From the NCBI GenBank assembly GCA_009801015.1, contig VHZZ01001742.1, positions 19,519 to 42,049 on the forward strand: a stretch of 22,531 nucleotides of DNA, read 5' to 3'. Below are positions 9,015-17,935 of this stretch, piece after piece (the stretch's first letter is position 1; each line of letters begins with the position of its first letter). The position numbers were made by a program, and so were the translations under genes. The notes under the pieces are model-generated. The model was not told where the DNA came from. It saw only the letters and a list, made by a program, of their open reading frames with translations, and did no database searches. This DNA comes from Silene noctiflora (Eukaryota > Streptophyta > Magnoliopsida > Caryophyllales > Caryophyllaceae).

Positions 9015-9928
9015 CAGATTCATGATTATTACTTATCTCAAATGATTTGGATGGATACATGTGGACATGAATTGCCTTATATGCATTGTTGGACATTTAT
9101 GACGAATGGAGATGTTGGTTGGTGGAAGTTGGTGGAGGATTGATGTTTACTTTGGAGACGTGTGGCGGTTGGGAGACCGTCTCACACTCGGGTCGCCCGT
9201 TGGAGCTTCCCACTCCAAGGGGGATGTGCACATTAATGGCTTGAGTAAGGAGGGGCATATGTGGTTGAGACATGTCGCCTAACAGGGGATCTGAGTCGCT
9301 TTCGGGCCCGATACCAGCGGTGTGTCCGGAGTACCTTCTTACGGGCTACGTTCCAGGTTGTTTGGTGACGTTGTTGCGGTGCTGTCATCGGGTTATGGGT
9401 ATGCCTGGGTGTGTCCCGGTACCGGTGTTGGTAAGGTGGTGTTCCTTCCTTATCGTCATTGCATTGCATTAATCATCACATCATGTCGTAGTAGTATTCT
9501 TGCATTCATATATCTTGTTAAACCTTTATATTACCGTGACTAACCAAATGGACTTTTGAATATCTGTGTCGATCCATACGGTGATTTCTGCCCATATGGG
9601 GAGCCGTGATTTGACAGGTGTTCTTGCATTTCATTGGGGCTTGGAGCGGTCTTATCATAAAGTCATCACTTTGCTTATTATATTTTTGACTAAACACTCA
9701 GACTCCTTTCTATTTCAATTTTGTTGTATAAATTTTGGGGTTCATGGTGAACCCTAAGACTTGTATGTACCACTTAATTAAACTTATCTAGTTCCTTATG
9801 GTTCATATTGTGTTTTTAAATTGCCCATACTCCGAACTCGCACAACAAAGCTTGGGAAACCAAGCCTTATAACCCTTCATGAGTCGGGATGGCCTATTGG
9901 AAAACTCTTGAATTTTAGGGGTGTTACA
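9015..9928 (+). repeat. Truncated 5' LTR of the inner chromovirus
   Basis: It aligns base for base with 16601-17516 (the second half of the 3' LTR), ending TGTTACA just before the primer site. The first 917 bases, including the palindrome array of U3, are missing. A hand alignment gives about 75 substitutions and two single-base indels. The U3 promoter core and R-U5 remain: TATAAAT at 9727 and a hairpin at 9738-9754. Confidence 0.92.
9727..9733 (+). promoter_or_regulatory. TATA box of the inner 5' LTR
   Basis: TATAAAT is conserved in the 3' LTR at 17313-17319. A perfect inverted repeat follows (GGGTTCA, TGG, TGAACCC; 9738-9754), with transcription predicted to begin just after it, near 9757. 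Assignment is by motif and conservation between LTRs. Confidence 0.5.
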
Positions 9929-9931
9929 AAG

Positions 9932-9943
9932 TGGTATCAGAGC
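9932..9943 (+). promoter_or_regulatory. Primer binding site, initiator Met-tRNA
   Basis: TGGTATCAGAGC is complementary to the 3' end of plant initiator tRNA-Met and starts three bases after the LTR end, as in Tekay/Del and many other plant gypsy elements. Confidence 0.95.
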
Positions 9944-10858
9944 AACGATTTTGAAGCCCAAAACTAATGAACTAAGGAATGTAGGTGTGTCAAATAAAAT
10001 GAACCCGACTTGAGTAGTAGGGAACGCGTGACAAGTTTGGGAGACGTCCCAAGGTTGCATCCTTGCTCCCTTGACTCGAGTCGGCCACATCGTGTGGGTA
10101 ATGGGGCATTTTTATGTGCATACATGTGTTGCATAATCTTATAATATTGTTCGAAAATCGGTTCCTTGGTTATGACACATAATGTGATCATGAGAGTAGT
10201 ATGACCGACTTATATGGAATGTGTGAGTGATGGTATAGGAGTAATGTGTGCATGTCAAGCTATGTATGAATAAGAATGTTAATTGCATATTAGATATTGT
10301 TAGATTCACATGATGTTTTCCGTATATGTATATTTGACTTCCGTTACATATTTAGAGTTGTGCCGAGTAGAGATACTTGTATTAATATAAGAGCCGGAAT
10401 AGTTATGAGACACTTTGATGCACTTGGTCTAATGGGTGGAGGCAAACTCGGCCGAGCATGAGCCACTCGACCGAGTAGGCTATCCCACTCGAGCGAGTGC
10501 GACTTCTAGTGAGCGAATAGGATTTCTGGGTTTTTTACTCGGCCGAGTATGTCATGTGCTCGACCGAGTGGTATTTGTGGCATATTAGGGTTGCTACTGG
10601 AATTAGGCCACTCGGCCGAGTAAGTGGCGTACTCGGCCGAGTGATTGAGGACACTCGATCGAGTAGATGGATGGCAGATTTTAGGAGGCCCCTGGATTGG
10701 GCACTCGAACGAGTAGAATGACCCACTCGACCGAGTGAGACATAACTCGACCGAGTAGATCCTTTGACTCGGCCGAGTAACTCCTAAAATTAGTCAATAT
10801 ACTTTGTCTCATTTGGGTGAGACATATATTGACGTTTTCCATGATTCTTTATTATAGA
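9944..10858 (+). other. Untranslated leader of the inner element
   Basis: About 0.9 kb between primer site and gag ATG with no coding frame I can support. The first half is unremarkable. The second half (10446-10778) is a palindrome array annotated separately. Such a leader would be part of the genomic RNA and is where packaging signals normally lie. Confidence 0.7.
10446..10778 (+). repeat. Array of twelve 12-bp palindromes (ACTCGRCCGAGT type) in the leader
   Basis: Copies start at 10446, 10465, 10487, 10537, 10558, 10610, 10631, 10653, 10703, 10725, 10745 and 10767. The core is ACTCG, two variable bases (GC, AC, AG, AT, AA) and CGAGT. Neighbours within a cluster are 19-22 bases apart, and clusters are separated by 50-52 bases, so the array keeps roughly two helical turns per unit. 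Spacers are mostly unrelated. A second array of the same motif lies in U3 of the 3' LTR. Confidence 0.92.
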
Positions 10859-12033
10859 ATGCCGAGAAGAGCTAACTCCGGGACTGGACCTAACCGAAGA
10901 TCTAAGGAAGAAGTTGACCGTATCATGGCACAAAATGAGGCTCTCACGAAGGCCCTAAAAAATGTCACAAGGAAGGAGGTGGACTCCGCCACCATACACA
11001 ATGCCATGTCGCGTCATTGTCCCACCAAATATGAAGGAGTAGGAGAGCCGAACCTTTTCGGAAATTGGGTGCCCGAGATGGAGAACATCTTTGAAGTTGT
11101 TAGGTGCTCGGATGACATAAAGGTGAAGCAAGCGGCCTTCTACTTGAGTGGCCAAGAGGGAAATTGGTGGTACAAGGATAAGGAAGAAATGAAGGAGTAC
11201 TACAAGGGTGAGGGAATGGATGCCATCCCATGGGCCAACTTCAAGGCAGAGATGTGTGATGAATTCATTCCGGAGCACGTGAGATGTAAGCTTCGAGCGG
11301 AATTCGACAACTTCACTATGAGTGAGGGAATGACGGTTCAAGAGTATTACATTCGGTTCAACGACCTTGTCACCTACGTGGAAGATCTACACCTTAGTCA
11401 AGAATTATTGGCCTTGATGTTTGAAAGGGGTCTCACTTTGATGGTACTAGAGAAGCTTCCCGTGGGGGCGTTAATAAATGTGAAGGACGTGTATGCAAGG
11501 GCCGGCAATACCGAGCATTTGGTGAACATGGCTAAGGAGGCCAAAGAGAAGTCCAGGGAGAAGAGGAAGGCGGAAAGTGAGGGCAATGGTGGCAACCAAA
11601 AGAAATTTATCTACCTTCAATCAAGGTCACAAGGGAATTGAGCTAGTGGAGGAAACTATGCGCGATCAATCGGGAACGGCGGGAGGGTCGTGAGTGAAGG
11701 AGATGGAATGAGGTTCTTCAATTGTGGCGGAATTGGCCATAAGATAAATGATTGCACAAGCTATACCGGAAGGGGATCGAGTAGAGGATTTGGCCAAGGG
11801 AGCTCCTATCAAACTCCCGCCCAAGGGACGACCCATAGCTGCAACTCCAGACCGTGGAACAACAACCGCAATTCCAAATCCTCTTTCAATGGTGGTCGTG
11901 GGCGTAGAGGCTACAATTGAGGGGCTCAAACTCAAAGGAGCAACTTCAATGCAAGCCAAGCAATAGAAACTAGGCCATCTATATCCGCTAGTACCGTTCA
12001 AGGGGTAACAAAAGCAAGTAGGAAACCTTTGCC
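10859..12033 (+). pseudogene. gag: Gag of the inner chromovirus, broken
   Basis: The start is ATG at 10859 (MPRRANSG), matching the short basic N-terminus of Tekay Gags; an in-frame ATG at 10817 is less likely. The capsid-type core follows with LFGNWVPEMENIFEVVRCSD, KQAAFYLSGQEGNWWYKDKE, a DEFIPEHVRCKLRAEF block and MTVQEYYIRFNDL, a classic retrotransposon Gag. A Lys/Glu-rich segment leads to a stop at 11639-11641. After it lies a CCHC knuckle, NCGGIGHKINDC, in which the first Cys is Phe, so zinc binding is doubtful. A Gly/Ser/Asn/Arg-rich tail ends at a stop at 11918, with a frameshift near 12030. Gag would form the virus-like particle; this copy cannot be made whole. Confidence 0.92.
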
Positions 12034-12681
12034 ATGGGAAAGAAGAGCGCCGAGGAAGATGCCCATGTGGTCTCTTGTACATTCCTCATCAACTCTAAAC
12101 CTTCTTTTACCTTATTTGATTCGGGAGCTTCTCATTCTTTCGTGTCTAGGAACCATGTCGTGACCTTAGGTTGGGGGGAGGGTGATTCGGTGAGGGATGA
12201 CATGTCCTTACCTATGGGTGAGTCAATAGTGTGTTTAAAATTGCACAAAGGGGTGTCGGTCAAGATAGGGGGAGTGAACTTTACGGTAAAATTACTTGAA
12301 TTCCCTCTAGAGGCGTTTGAGGTAATTCTTGAGATGGATTGGCTAAGCAAAGATAAGGCCAATATAGATTGTCACCAAAAGAAACTTGGCTTGAGAGGAC
12401 CTAGAGGCGTTAGGGTGTCGTACAAGGGGTACCTAGTGAAACCTAAGGTGAAACTTATTTCGGTGATGACTCTAAAGTCGTGCTTAAAGAAAAGTTGTCC
12501 ATTGATCTTGTGCCATGTTTGGAACACTAGCATGGAAAGACCGGAGGCCCAAGATATCCTGGTAGTGAGGGAGTTTGCGGATGTATTCCCGGAGGAATTG
12601 CCCAAATTACCTCCCCAAAGAGATGTAGAATTTGGGGTGGACTTGAAACCATGGGCGGGGCCAATCTCTAAGGCCCCGTAA
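12034..12681 (+). pseudogene. Aspartic protease and N-terminal linker of inner pol, fragment
   Basis: The frame runs from MGKKSAEEDAHVVSCTFLIN through the retropepsin active site FDSGASHSFVSR (Asp codon 12118-12120, D-S-G intact), the family signature FEVILEMDWLSKDKANIDCH, and the linker VREFADVFPEELPKLPPQRD that precedes reverse transcriptase. It ends in a TAA at 12679, where Tekay elements have an aromatic residue in SKAPYRM. As part of a polyprotein it processed Gag and Pol. The protease domain itself looks uninterrupted, but upstream and downstream breaks leave it without a partner frame. Confidence 0.9.
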
Positions 12682-13456
12682 CGGATGGGTACAAAAGAAT
12701 TGAAGGAGTTGAAGAAGCAACTATGTGAATTGGCCGATAAAGGTTATATTTGACCGAGTGTGTCACCATGGGGTGCACCGGTCCTTTTCTTGAAAAGGAA
12801 AGATGGGAGCTTGAGGCTATGTATCGACTATCGGGAATTGAACAATGTTACCAGCAACAATAAATACCCTCTACAGAGAATCGATGACTTTTTTGACCAA
12901 TTGAGTGGGGCTGGGGTATTTTCAAAGATAGACCTGAGGTCGGGTTACCATCAATTGAATATTAAGGAGGAAGACATAACGAAGACCGCCTTTAGGTCGA
13001 GGTATGGGCACTATGAATTTGTAGTGATGCCTTTCGGATTGACCAACGCCGCCCCAGCGGTGTTCATGAACCTCATGAACCGGGTGTTTAGTCCATTCTG
13101 AGATAAGTTAGTGGTAATATTCATCGATGACATCCTTGTCTATTCAAAGAGCATGGAGGAATATGAGGAGCACATAAGGGTGGTGTTGCAAACTTTGAGG
13201 GATCACCAATTGTATGCAAAACTTAGTAAGTGCGAGTTTTGGTTGGAAAAGGTGGCATTCCTAGGGCATGTAGTATCAAAAGAAGGGGTATCCGTGGAAC
13301 CGGCCAAGATTAAAGTCGTGTCAAAGTGGAAGGCACCAAAAAAACGTTGCGGAAATCGGGAGTTTCGTCGGCTTAGCCGAGTACTACCGGAGGTTTGTGA
13401 AAGACTTCTCAAAGATCGTTAGGCCTTTGACGGCATTGATGAAGAAGGAGAACCGC
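12682..13456 (+). pseudogene. Reverse transcriptase of the inner chromovirus, broken
   Basis: In frame with the protease after the stop at 12679 are ELKELKKQLCELADKGYI, a TGA at 12751 where the family has Arg (CGA to TGA), [65 protein letters not shown], a TGA at 13099, then FIDDILVYS with both catalytic Asp codons intact (13126-13131). The thumb part AFLGHVVSKEGVSVEPAKI follows. A run of seven A at 13338-13344 is one too long and shifts the frame. In the new frame, VAEIGSFVGLAEYYRRFVKD continues to a TAA at 13457. Clear gypsy/chromovirus reverse transcriptase with active-site residues preserved but frame destroyed. Confidence 0.95.
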
Positions 13457-13910
13457 TAAAAATGGGATGGGAGTTGTGAGACGGCTTTCTTAACTCTAAA
13501 AGAGCGTCTAACCACGGCCCCAATCCTTACCTTGCCGAAGGGAAATGATAACTTCGAAGTGTATACCGATGCTTCCAAGAATGGGTTGGGATGCGTGCTC
13601 ATGTAAGATGGGAAGGTGATAGCCTATGATTCACGACAATTGAAAACATATGAGGAGAAGTACCCAACACATGACCTAGAGCTTGGAGTCGTAGTGTTTG
13701 CCTTGAAATTATGGAGGCACTACCTTTATGGAGCGACCTTCAAGGTGTTTTCCAACCACAAGAGCTTGAAGTACATCTACACCCAAAAGGAGTTGAACAT
13801 GAGGCAAATAAGATGGATTGAACTCATTGGGGATTACGACATGGAGATTGTGTATCACGAAGGAAAAACCAATGTGGTGACTGATGCCTTAAGTAGGAAG
13901 TTGGTGCACT
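13457..13910 (+). pseudogene. RNase H of the inner chromovirus, broken
   Basis: After the TAA at 13457 the same frame reads LTLKERLTTAPILTLPKG, then the RNase H start FEVYTDASKNGLGCVLM with its catalytic YTDAS Asp. A TAA at 13604 takes the place of a Gln usual in LMQDG. The rest is open: KTYEEKYPTHDLELGVVVFA, WRHYLYGATFKVFSNHKSLK (the SDHKSL Asp is Asn here, a probable catalytic loss) and YHEGKTNVVTDALSRK, whose NVVTDALSR holds another conserved Asp. It degrades the RNA of the RNA-DNA hybrid. Identification is firm. Confidence 0.93.
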
Positions 13911-15160
13911 CATTGTGTACCGCTTTGCCAATGATGCGGCTCAAGGAAGAGGTGGGAAACATGGGGATTCACATGATAAAGAAGAGTTATGTAATTGGGG
14001 ATCTAACTCTAGAGCCAGAACTATATGAAGAAGTCCGGGAAAAGCAAGTGACCGACACAAAGATCCAAGGGTGGAAAAGAGCTCTAGAAAGAGGTGAGGT
14101 GTGAAGGTTTGAGTTACATGGGAACGGAAGTCTTAGATTCAAAGGGAGATGGTGTGTACCAATGGATGATGAACTCAAGAAGAAAATTATGGAGGAAGCT
14201 CATAATACACCATACTCGGTGCATCCAGGTGGAGATAAATTGTATAAAGACTTAAAGAAGACCTTTTGGTGGTCTAATATGAAGAGGGAAGTGGCGGAGT
14301 TTGTGGCCAAGTGTCTAACATGTCAAAGAGTGAAAGGGGAGCATAAGAGGCCACAAGGCAAGCTGCAACCCCTTGATGGTCCAGAATGGAAATGGGAGTC
14401 TATCTCAATGGACTTTGTCGTAGGATTGCCGAGATCGCAAAGGGGGAATAACATGATTTTGGGTCATATTTGATAGATTAACCAAGTCCGCGCATTTCAT
14501 TCGAAAGAAAGACACTTGGAGCAAGGTGGAACTAGCTAATGCCTATCGGAAGAATGTGGTGAAGCTACATGGGATTCCCAAAGGATTCCCAAAGATATAG
14601 TACCGGATTGTGATTCTAGATTCATCTCGAGATTTTGGTAAGAGTTGCAAAAATTGTTGGGTACCAAGTTAAAAATGAGTACGGCATTCCACCTGGCAAC
14701 AGATGGACAAACGGAGAGAACAATTCAAACCCTTGAAGACATGTTGAGGGCGTGTGTATTAGAATTCGGGGGCACTTGGGAGGAGAGGTTGGACTTAATA
14801 GAATTCTCATATAATAATAGTTACCATGCAAGCATAGTCATGGCTCCTTTTGAGGCCTTGTATGGGAGGAAATGTCGGAGTCCAATTTGTTAGGACAATA
14901 TTACCGAAGCCATTTTATTGGGACCCCAAATGATCCAAGACACGATTGATCAAGTGCATGTAATCCGAGAGAAGATGAGGGCATCCCAAGATAGGAAAAA
15001 GAGCTATGCCGATTTGAGGAGAAGTGACATTGAATTTGAGGTTGGTGACAAGGTGTTACTCAAGATGTCCCTAATGAGAGGAGTTATGAGGTTTGGCAAA
15101 AGAGGAAAATTGATCCAAAGGTTCATAGGGCCGTATGAGATATTGGATGGAGTCGGGGAA
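13911..15160 (+). pseudogene. Integrase of the inner chromovirus, broken
   Basis: The N-terminal zinc-binding HHCC domain is complete (HNTPYSVHPGGDKLYKDLKK, then AKCLTCQRVKGEHKRPQG; about 14190-14360). The core begins with SMDFVVGLPRSQRGN, bearing the first catalytic Asp. A frameshift near 14458 and an exact 11-bp tandem duplication at 14572-14593 break the frame. The second Asp is present in PDCDSRF (about 14604-14624), followed by a TAA at 14639. The catalytic Glu is in [21 protein letters not shown] at 14891 replaces a Trp usual in SPVCWD. The C-terminal part FEVGDKVLLK and RFIGPYEIL runs to a TAA at 15161. Thus the D, D, E triad survives in a gene that cannot be translated through. A TGA also lies at 14102. 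Confidence 0.93.
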
Positions 15161-15163
15161 TAA

Positions 15164-15541
15164 GCATACCGCTTAGCTCTACCCCCGGCACTTGATCGTG
15201 TTTATAAAGTCTTCCATGTATCCCAACTACGGAAAAATGTTAGTGACCCCTCCCATGTATTAGAGGCGGAGACAATCGAGTTGGATGATGCCTTGACACA
15301 TGTAGAGAGTCCTAAGGAGATATTGCATCGGAAGGTGAGAAAGACAAGACATGGAGAAAGGGTTTTAAGGAAGATCTTGTGGTCTACCCACCAAGTCAAG
15401 GAGGCCACTTGGGAGGCCGAGGAAGCTATGAAGGAGCGTTATCCTTACCTTTTGGAGCAGGTAACAAGTCAGTTACGAGGTCGTAACTTTATTTCTAGAG
15501 GGGTAGGGCGCGTCGCGCAAACTACTAGTCTTTTCTTATAG
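15164..15541 (+). pseudogene. Integrase C-terminus with chromodomain
   Basis: Open from AYRLALPPALDRVYKVFHVS through LEAETIELDDALTHVESPKE to the chromodomain (about 15300-15450): ILHRKVRKTRHGERVLRKIL, then WSTHQVKEATWEAEEAMKER and YPYLLEQV. The conserved aromatic and TWE positions of the plant group II chromodomain are visible. In chromoviruses this module tethers integrase to chromatin and guides insertion. The stop at 15539 is at about the expected place, so this segment is nearly intact; only the upstream stop at 15161 separates it from integrase. Confidence 0.9.
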
Positions 15542-15683
15542 GTTCGACAATAAATGGTGTCGCCTTAACCCTCAAAGTGTCCTAGTTCTTGAGTTAAGAG
15601 TCGGGATTTTTAGAACACCCTGTTTGAGTCATAATGAGTCGGATCGAACTTCGAGGACGAATTTAACCATAACAAGGGAAGAT
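15542..15683 (+). other. 3' untranslated region and polypurine tract of the inner element
   Basis: Short non-coding spacer between the end of pol and the 3' LTR. It ends in AACAAGGGAAGAT at 15671-15683, a purine-rich tract directly before the LTR's TGTAATAC start. This is where plus-strand DNA synthesis would prime. The preceding CGAGGACGAATTTAACC block is typical of Tekay elements. Confidence 0.8.
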
Positions 15684-17516
15684 TGTAATACTCGGGATTT
15701 TATGAGGTCCTACTCGGTCGAGTTGGCCATCCACTCGACCGAGTGGAGTCTACTCGATTGGCTCTACTCGACCGAGTAGAACTGATGCTACTATTTTAGA
15801 CACTGTCTTATGCACTCGATCGAGTAGCAGGTCATACTCGACCGAGTGAGTTTCACTCGACCGAGTAACTTAGCTACTCGACCGAGTGATCCGCACTCAA
15901 CCGAGTGAAATCGAACACTCAGCCGAGTGCCTGTCGATGTCATTCTTATCCGCGTTTTTGAGCTTGTGGACCAACCCCTTTTCTTTCTTCTTCCTTCCTT
16001 ATCACTAATACTCCTACTCACCTACCCTCATCCTTTCATTTTAAAATCCCCAAAAATATCTCTCAAAACCTTATCCTCTCTTTGGAAATGTGTGATGAAG
16101 AACATCTACTAATCCTCCTTCATTCATATTTTGATTTGTAAGTTGGTCCTTTCTTTACATTTATCCTCTTATAATTAGTGTATAAAGTCATATGGTTGAG
16201 AGGTTTATGCTTGGGATTTAATTAGGGTTTGACATAATTAATTAAGGATTTATTGAAGGATTTGTTAGCATTATTGTTATATTAGTATTGTATTGTAATA
16301 GATAGCCATATATTCTGTAGGAGGAGGCTTCATAGAGGAGCATTTATAGGCTTGAGTACTTGTGTTGAAGAATAGCCAAAGGTAGAGTTTCCCCTAATTA
16401 GTCTTGGTAGTATAATTATCTTATAATGCATTTAATTCATGTATTCATAGTTATCATGTTCATGACATAAGAGCAATCATGTTAGTAATTAGGGTTTCAT
16501 GAATTTGTAGTGGAATTACTTGGTTGTATTAGTAATTGGGTAATTAGTTGGTACATGTCACTATGATTGCATTATAACATGATCATTGGGAAAGGTTGGG
16601 CAAATTCATGATTTTTACTTATCTCAAATGATTTGGATGGATACATGTGGACATTAATTGCCTTATATGCATTGTTGGACATTTATGACGAATGGAGATG
16701 TTGGTTGGTGGAAGTTGGTGGACGTTTGATGTTTACTTTTGAGACGTGAGGTGGTTGGGAGACCGTCTCAAGCTCGAGTCACCCCTTGGAGCTTTCCACT
16801 CCAAGGGGGATGTACACATTAATGGCTTGAGTACAGAGGGGCATATGTCATTGAGACATGTCGCCTGACAGGGGATCCGAGTCACTCTTGAGCCCGGTAC
16901 CACCGGTGTGTCCAGAGTACCTTCTTACGGGCTGCGTTTCGGGTTGTTTGGTGACGGTGTTGTGGTGTCGTCATCGGGTTGTGGGTATGCCTAGGTGTGT
17001 CCCGGTACCGGTGTTGGTAAGGTGGTGTTCCTTCCTTATCCTCATTGCATTGCATTAATAATCACATCATGCCTTAGTAGTATTCTTGCATTCACATATC
17101 TTGTTAAACCTTTATATTACCGTGACTAACCAAATGGGCTTTTAAATATCTGTGTCGATCCATATGGTGATTTCCGCCCATATGGGGAGTACTGATTTGA
17201 CAGGTGTGCTTGCATTTCATTGGGGCTTGGAGCAGTCTCATCATAGAGTCATCACTTTGCTTATTAGATTTTTGACTAAACACTTAGAATCCTTTCTATT
17301 TCAATTTGGTTGTATAAATTTGGGGGTTCATGGTGAACCCTAAGACTTATGTGTAACCACTTAATTAAACTTATCTAGTTTCCTTATGGTTCATATTGTG
17401 TTTTAAAATTGCCCATACTCAGAACTCACACTATAAAGCTTGAGAAACCAAGCCTTGTAATCCTTCATGAGTCGGGATGGCTTAGTGGAAGGCTCTTGAC
17501 TTTTGGGGAAGTTACA
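15684..17516 (+). repeat. Complete 3' LTR of the inner chromovirus
   Basis: 1833 bases, starting TGTAATACTC after the polypurine tract and ending GTTACA at 17516, where outer-element coding sequence resumes at once. U3 opens with a palindrome array (15712-15928). Positions 16601-17516 align with the truncated 5' LTR. A TATAAAT at 17313 is followed by the inverted repeat at 17324-17340 and, farther on, R-U5. A strong hairpin lies at 16783-16807 (9-bp arms CCCTTGGAG and CTCCAAGGG). Confidence 0.95.
15712..15928 (+). repeat. Palindrome array in U3 of the 3' LTR
   Basis: Starts of ACTCGNNCGAGT-type units: 15712, 15733, 15752 (half unit only), 15766, 15814, 15836, 15855, 15876, 15895 and 15917. 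Most steps are 19-22 bases. The last two copies carry substitutions in the left arm (ACTCAA, ACTCAG). Same motif and period as the leader array at 10446-10778. Confidence 0.9.
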
Positions 17517-17935
17517 TCGATGGTGACTCATCCGTAGTCATTAACCAAGTGACTGGGTCATGGAAGATTAAGAGTGACAGACTGGAACCCTACCAGGCTA
17601 TGATAGAATAATTGGAAAAGGATATCGATAAGATACATTATGTCCACCTACCAAGGGAGGAAAATCGGTTTGCTGATGCTCTATCAAAATTGGAAGTCTT
17701 AGTTAACATTCCAGATCAAATAGACAGCATGCCACTGTGTGTCCAACGGAGATCATCACCATCGTATGTCATTGAGATCAATTATACTGAAGAAGAAGAG
17801 ACTGAGCCTTGGTACATATCGATCGTTAAATTCAAAGACACGGGAGAGTACCCCAGTGACCTCGGCGCACGTGGGAAACGGGCATTACGGAGGATCTCAA
17901 ACAAGTTCGTTAAGACTAACGATGGACAATTGTAG
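17517..17935 (+). pseudogene. Second RNase H (aRH) of the outer Tat element, 5' part lost
   Basis: The frame resumes inside a second RNase H-like domain typical of Tat elements: DGDSSVVINQVTGSWKIKSD, a TAA at 17609 where a Gln is usual, then HLPREENRFADALSKLE, with the conserved Asp of the GDS and FADALSK motifs. The N-terminal half, with the first catalytic Asp, is missing: it fell in the deletion at the left edge of the inner element. The linker to integrase follows (PLCVQRRSSPSYVIEINYTE, YPSDLGARGKRALRRISNKF) up to a TAG at 17933. Confidence 0.85.

Larger units (their letters stand above)
9015..17516 (+). mobile_element. Inner Ty3/gypsy chromovirus (Tekay/Del type) nested in the Tat element
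   Basis: The element has a truncated 5' LTR, initiator-Met primer site, palindrome-rich leader, gag, protease, reverse transcriptase, RNase H, integrase with C-terminal chromodomain, polypurine tract and full 3' LTR. It lies inside the pol gene of the outer element: Tat RNase H sequence ends at 8980-8984 and Tat second RNase H sequence resumes at 17517. No target-site duplication can be seen, because the left edge has been deleted and replaced by filler. About ten stops and several frameshifts disable gag-pol, though the integrase and reverse transcriptase catalytic residues survive. Confidence 0.92.

Noticed and set aside
8949..9143. Small gene across the 8949-9143 frame
   Set aside because: The frame joins Tat RNase H, filler and LTR sequence by chance; it spans the breakpoint and has no coherent domain.
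9233..9757. Short open frames within the inner LTRs (and the matching 16858-17343)
   Set aside because: Both LTRs show them, but the substitutions are not of the synonymous type and the frames lack any domain; they are non-coding LTR sequence.
10446..10778. CRISPR-like array (short palindromic repeats with spacers)
   Set aside because: The units are 12-bp palindromes spaced irregularly in a plant retrotransposon leader, spacers are not of constant length, and there are no cas genes.
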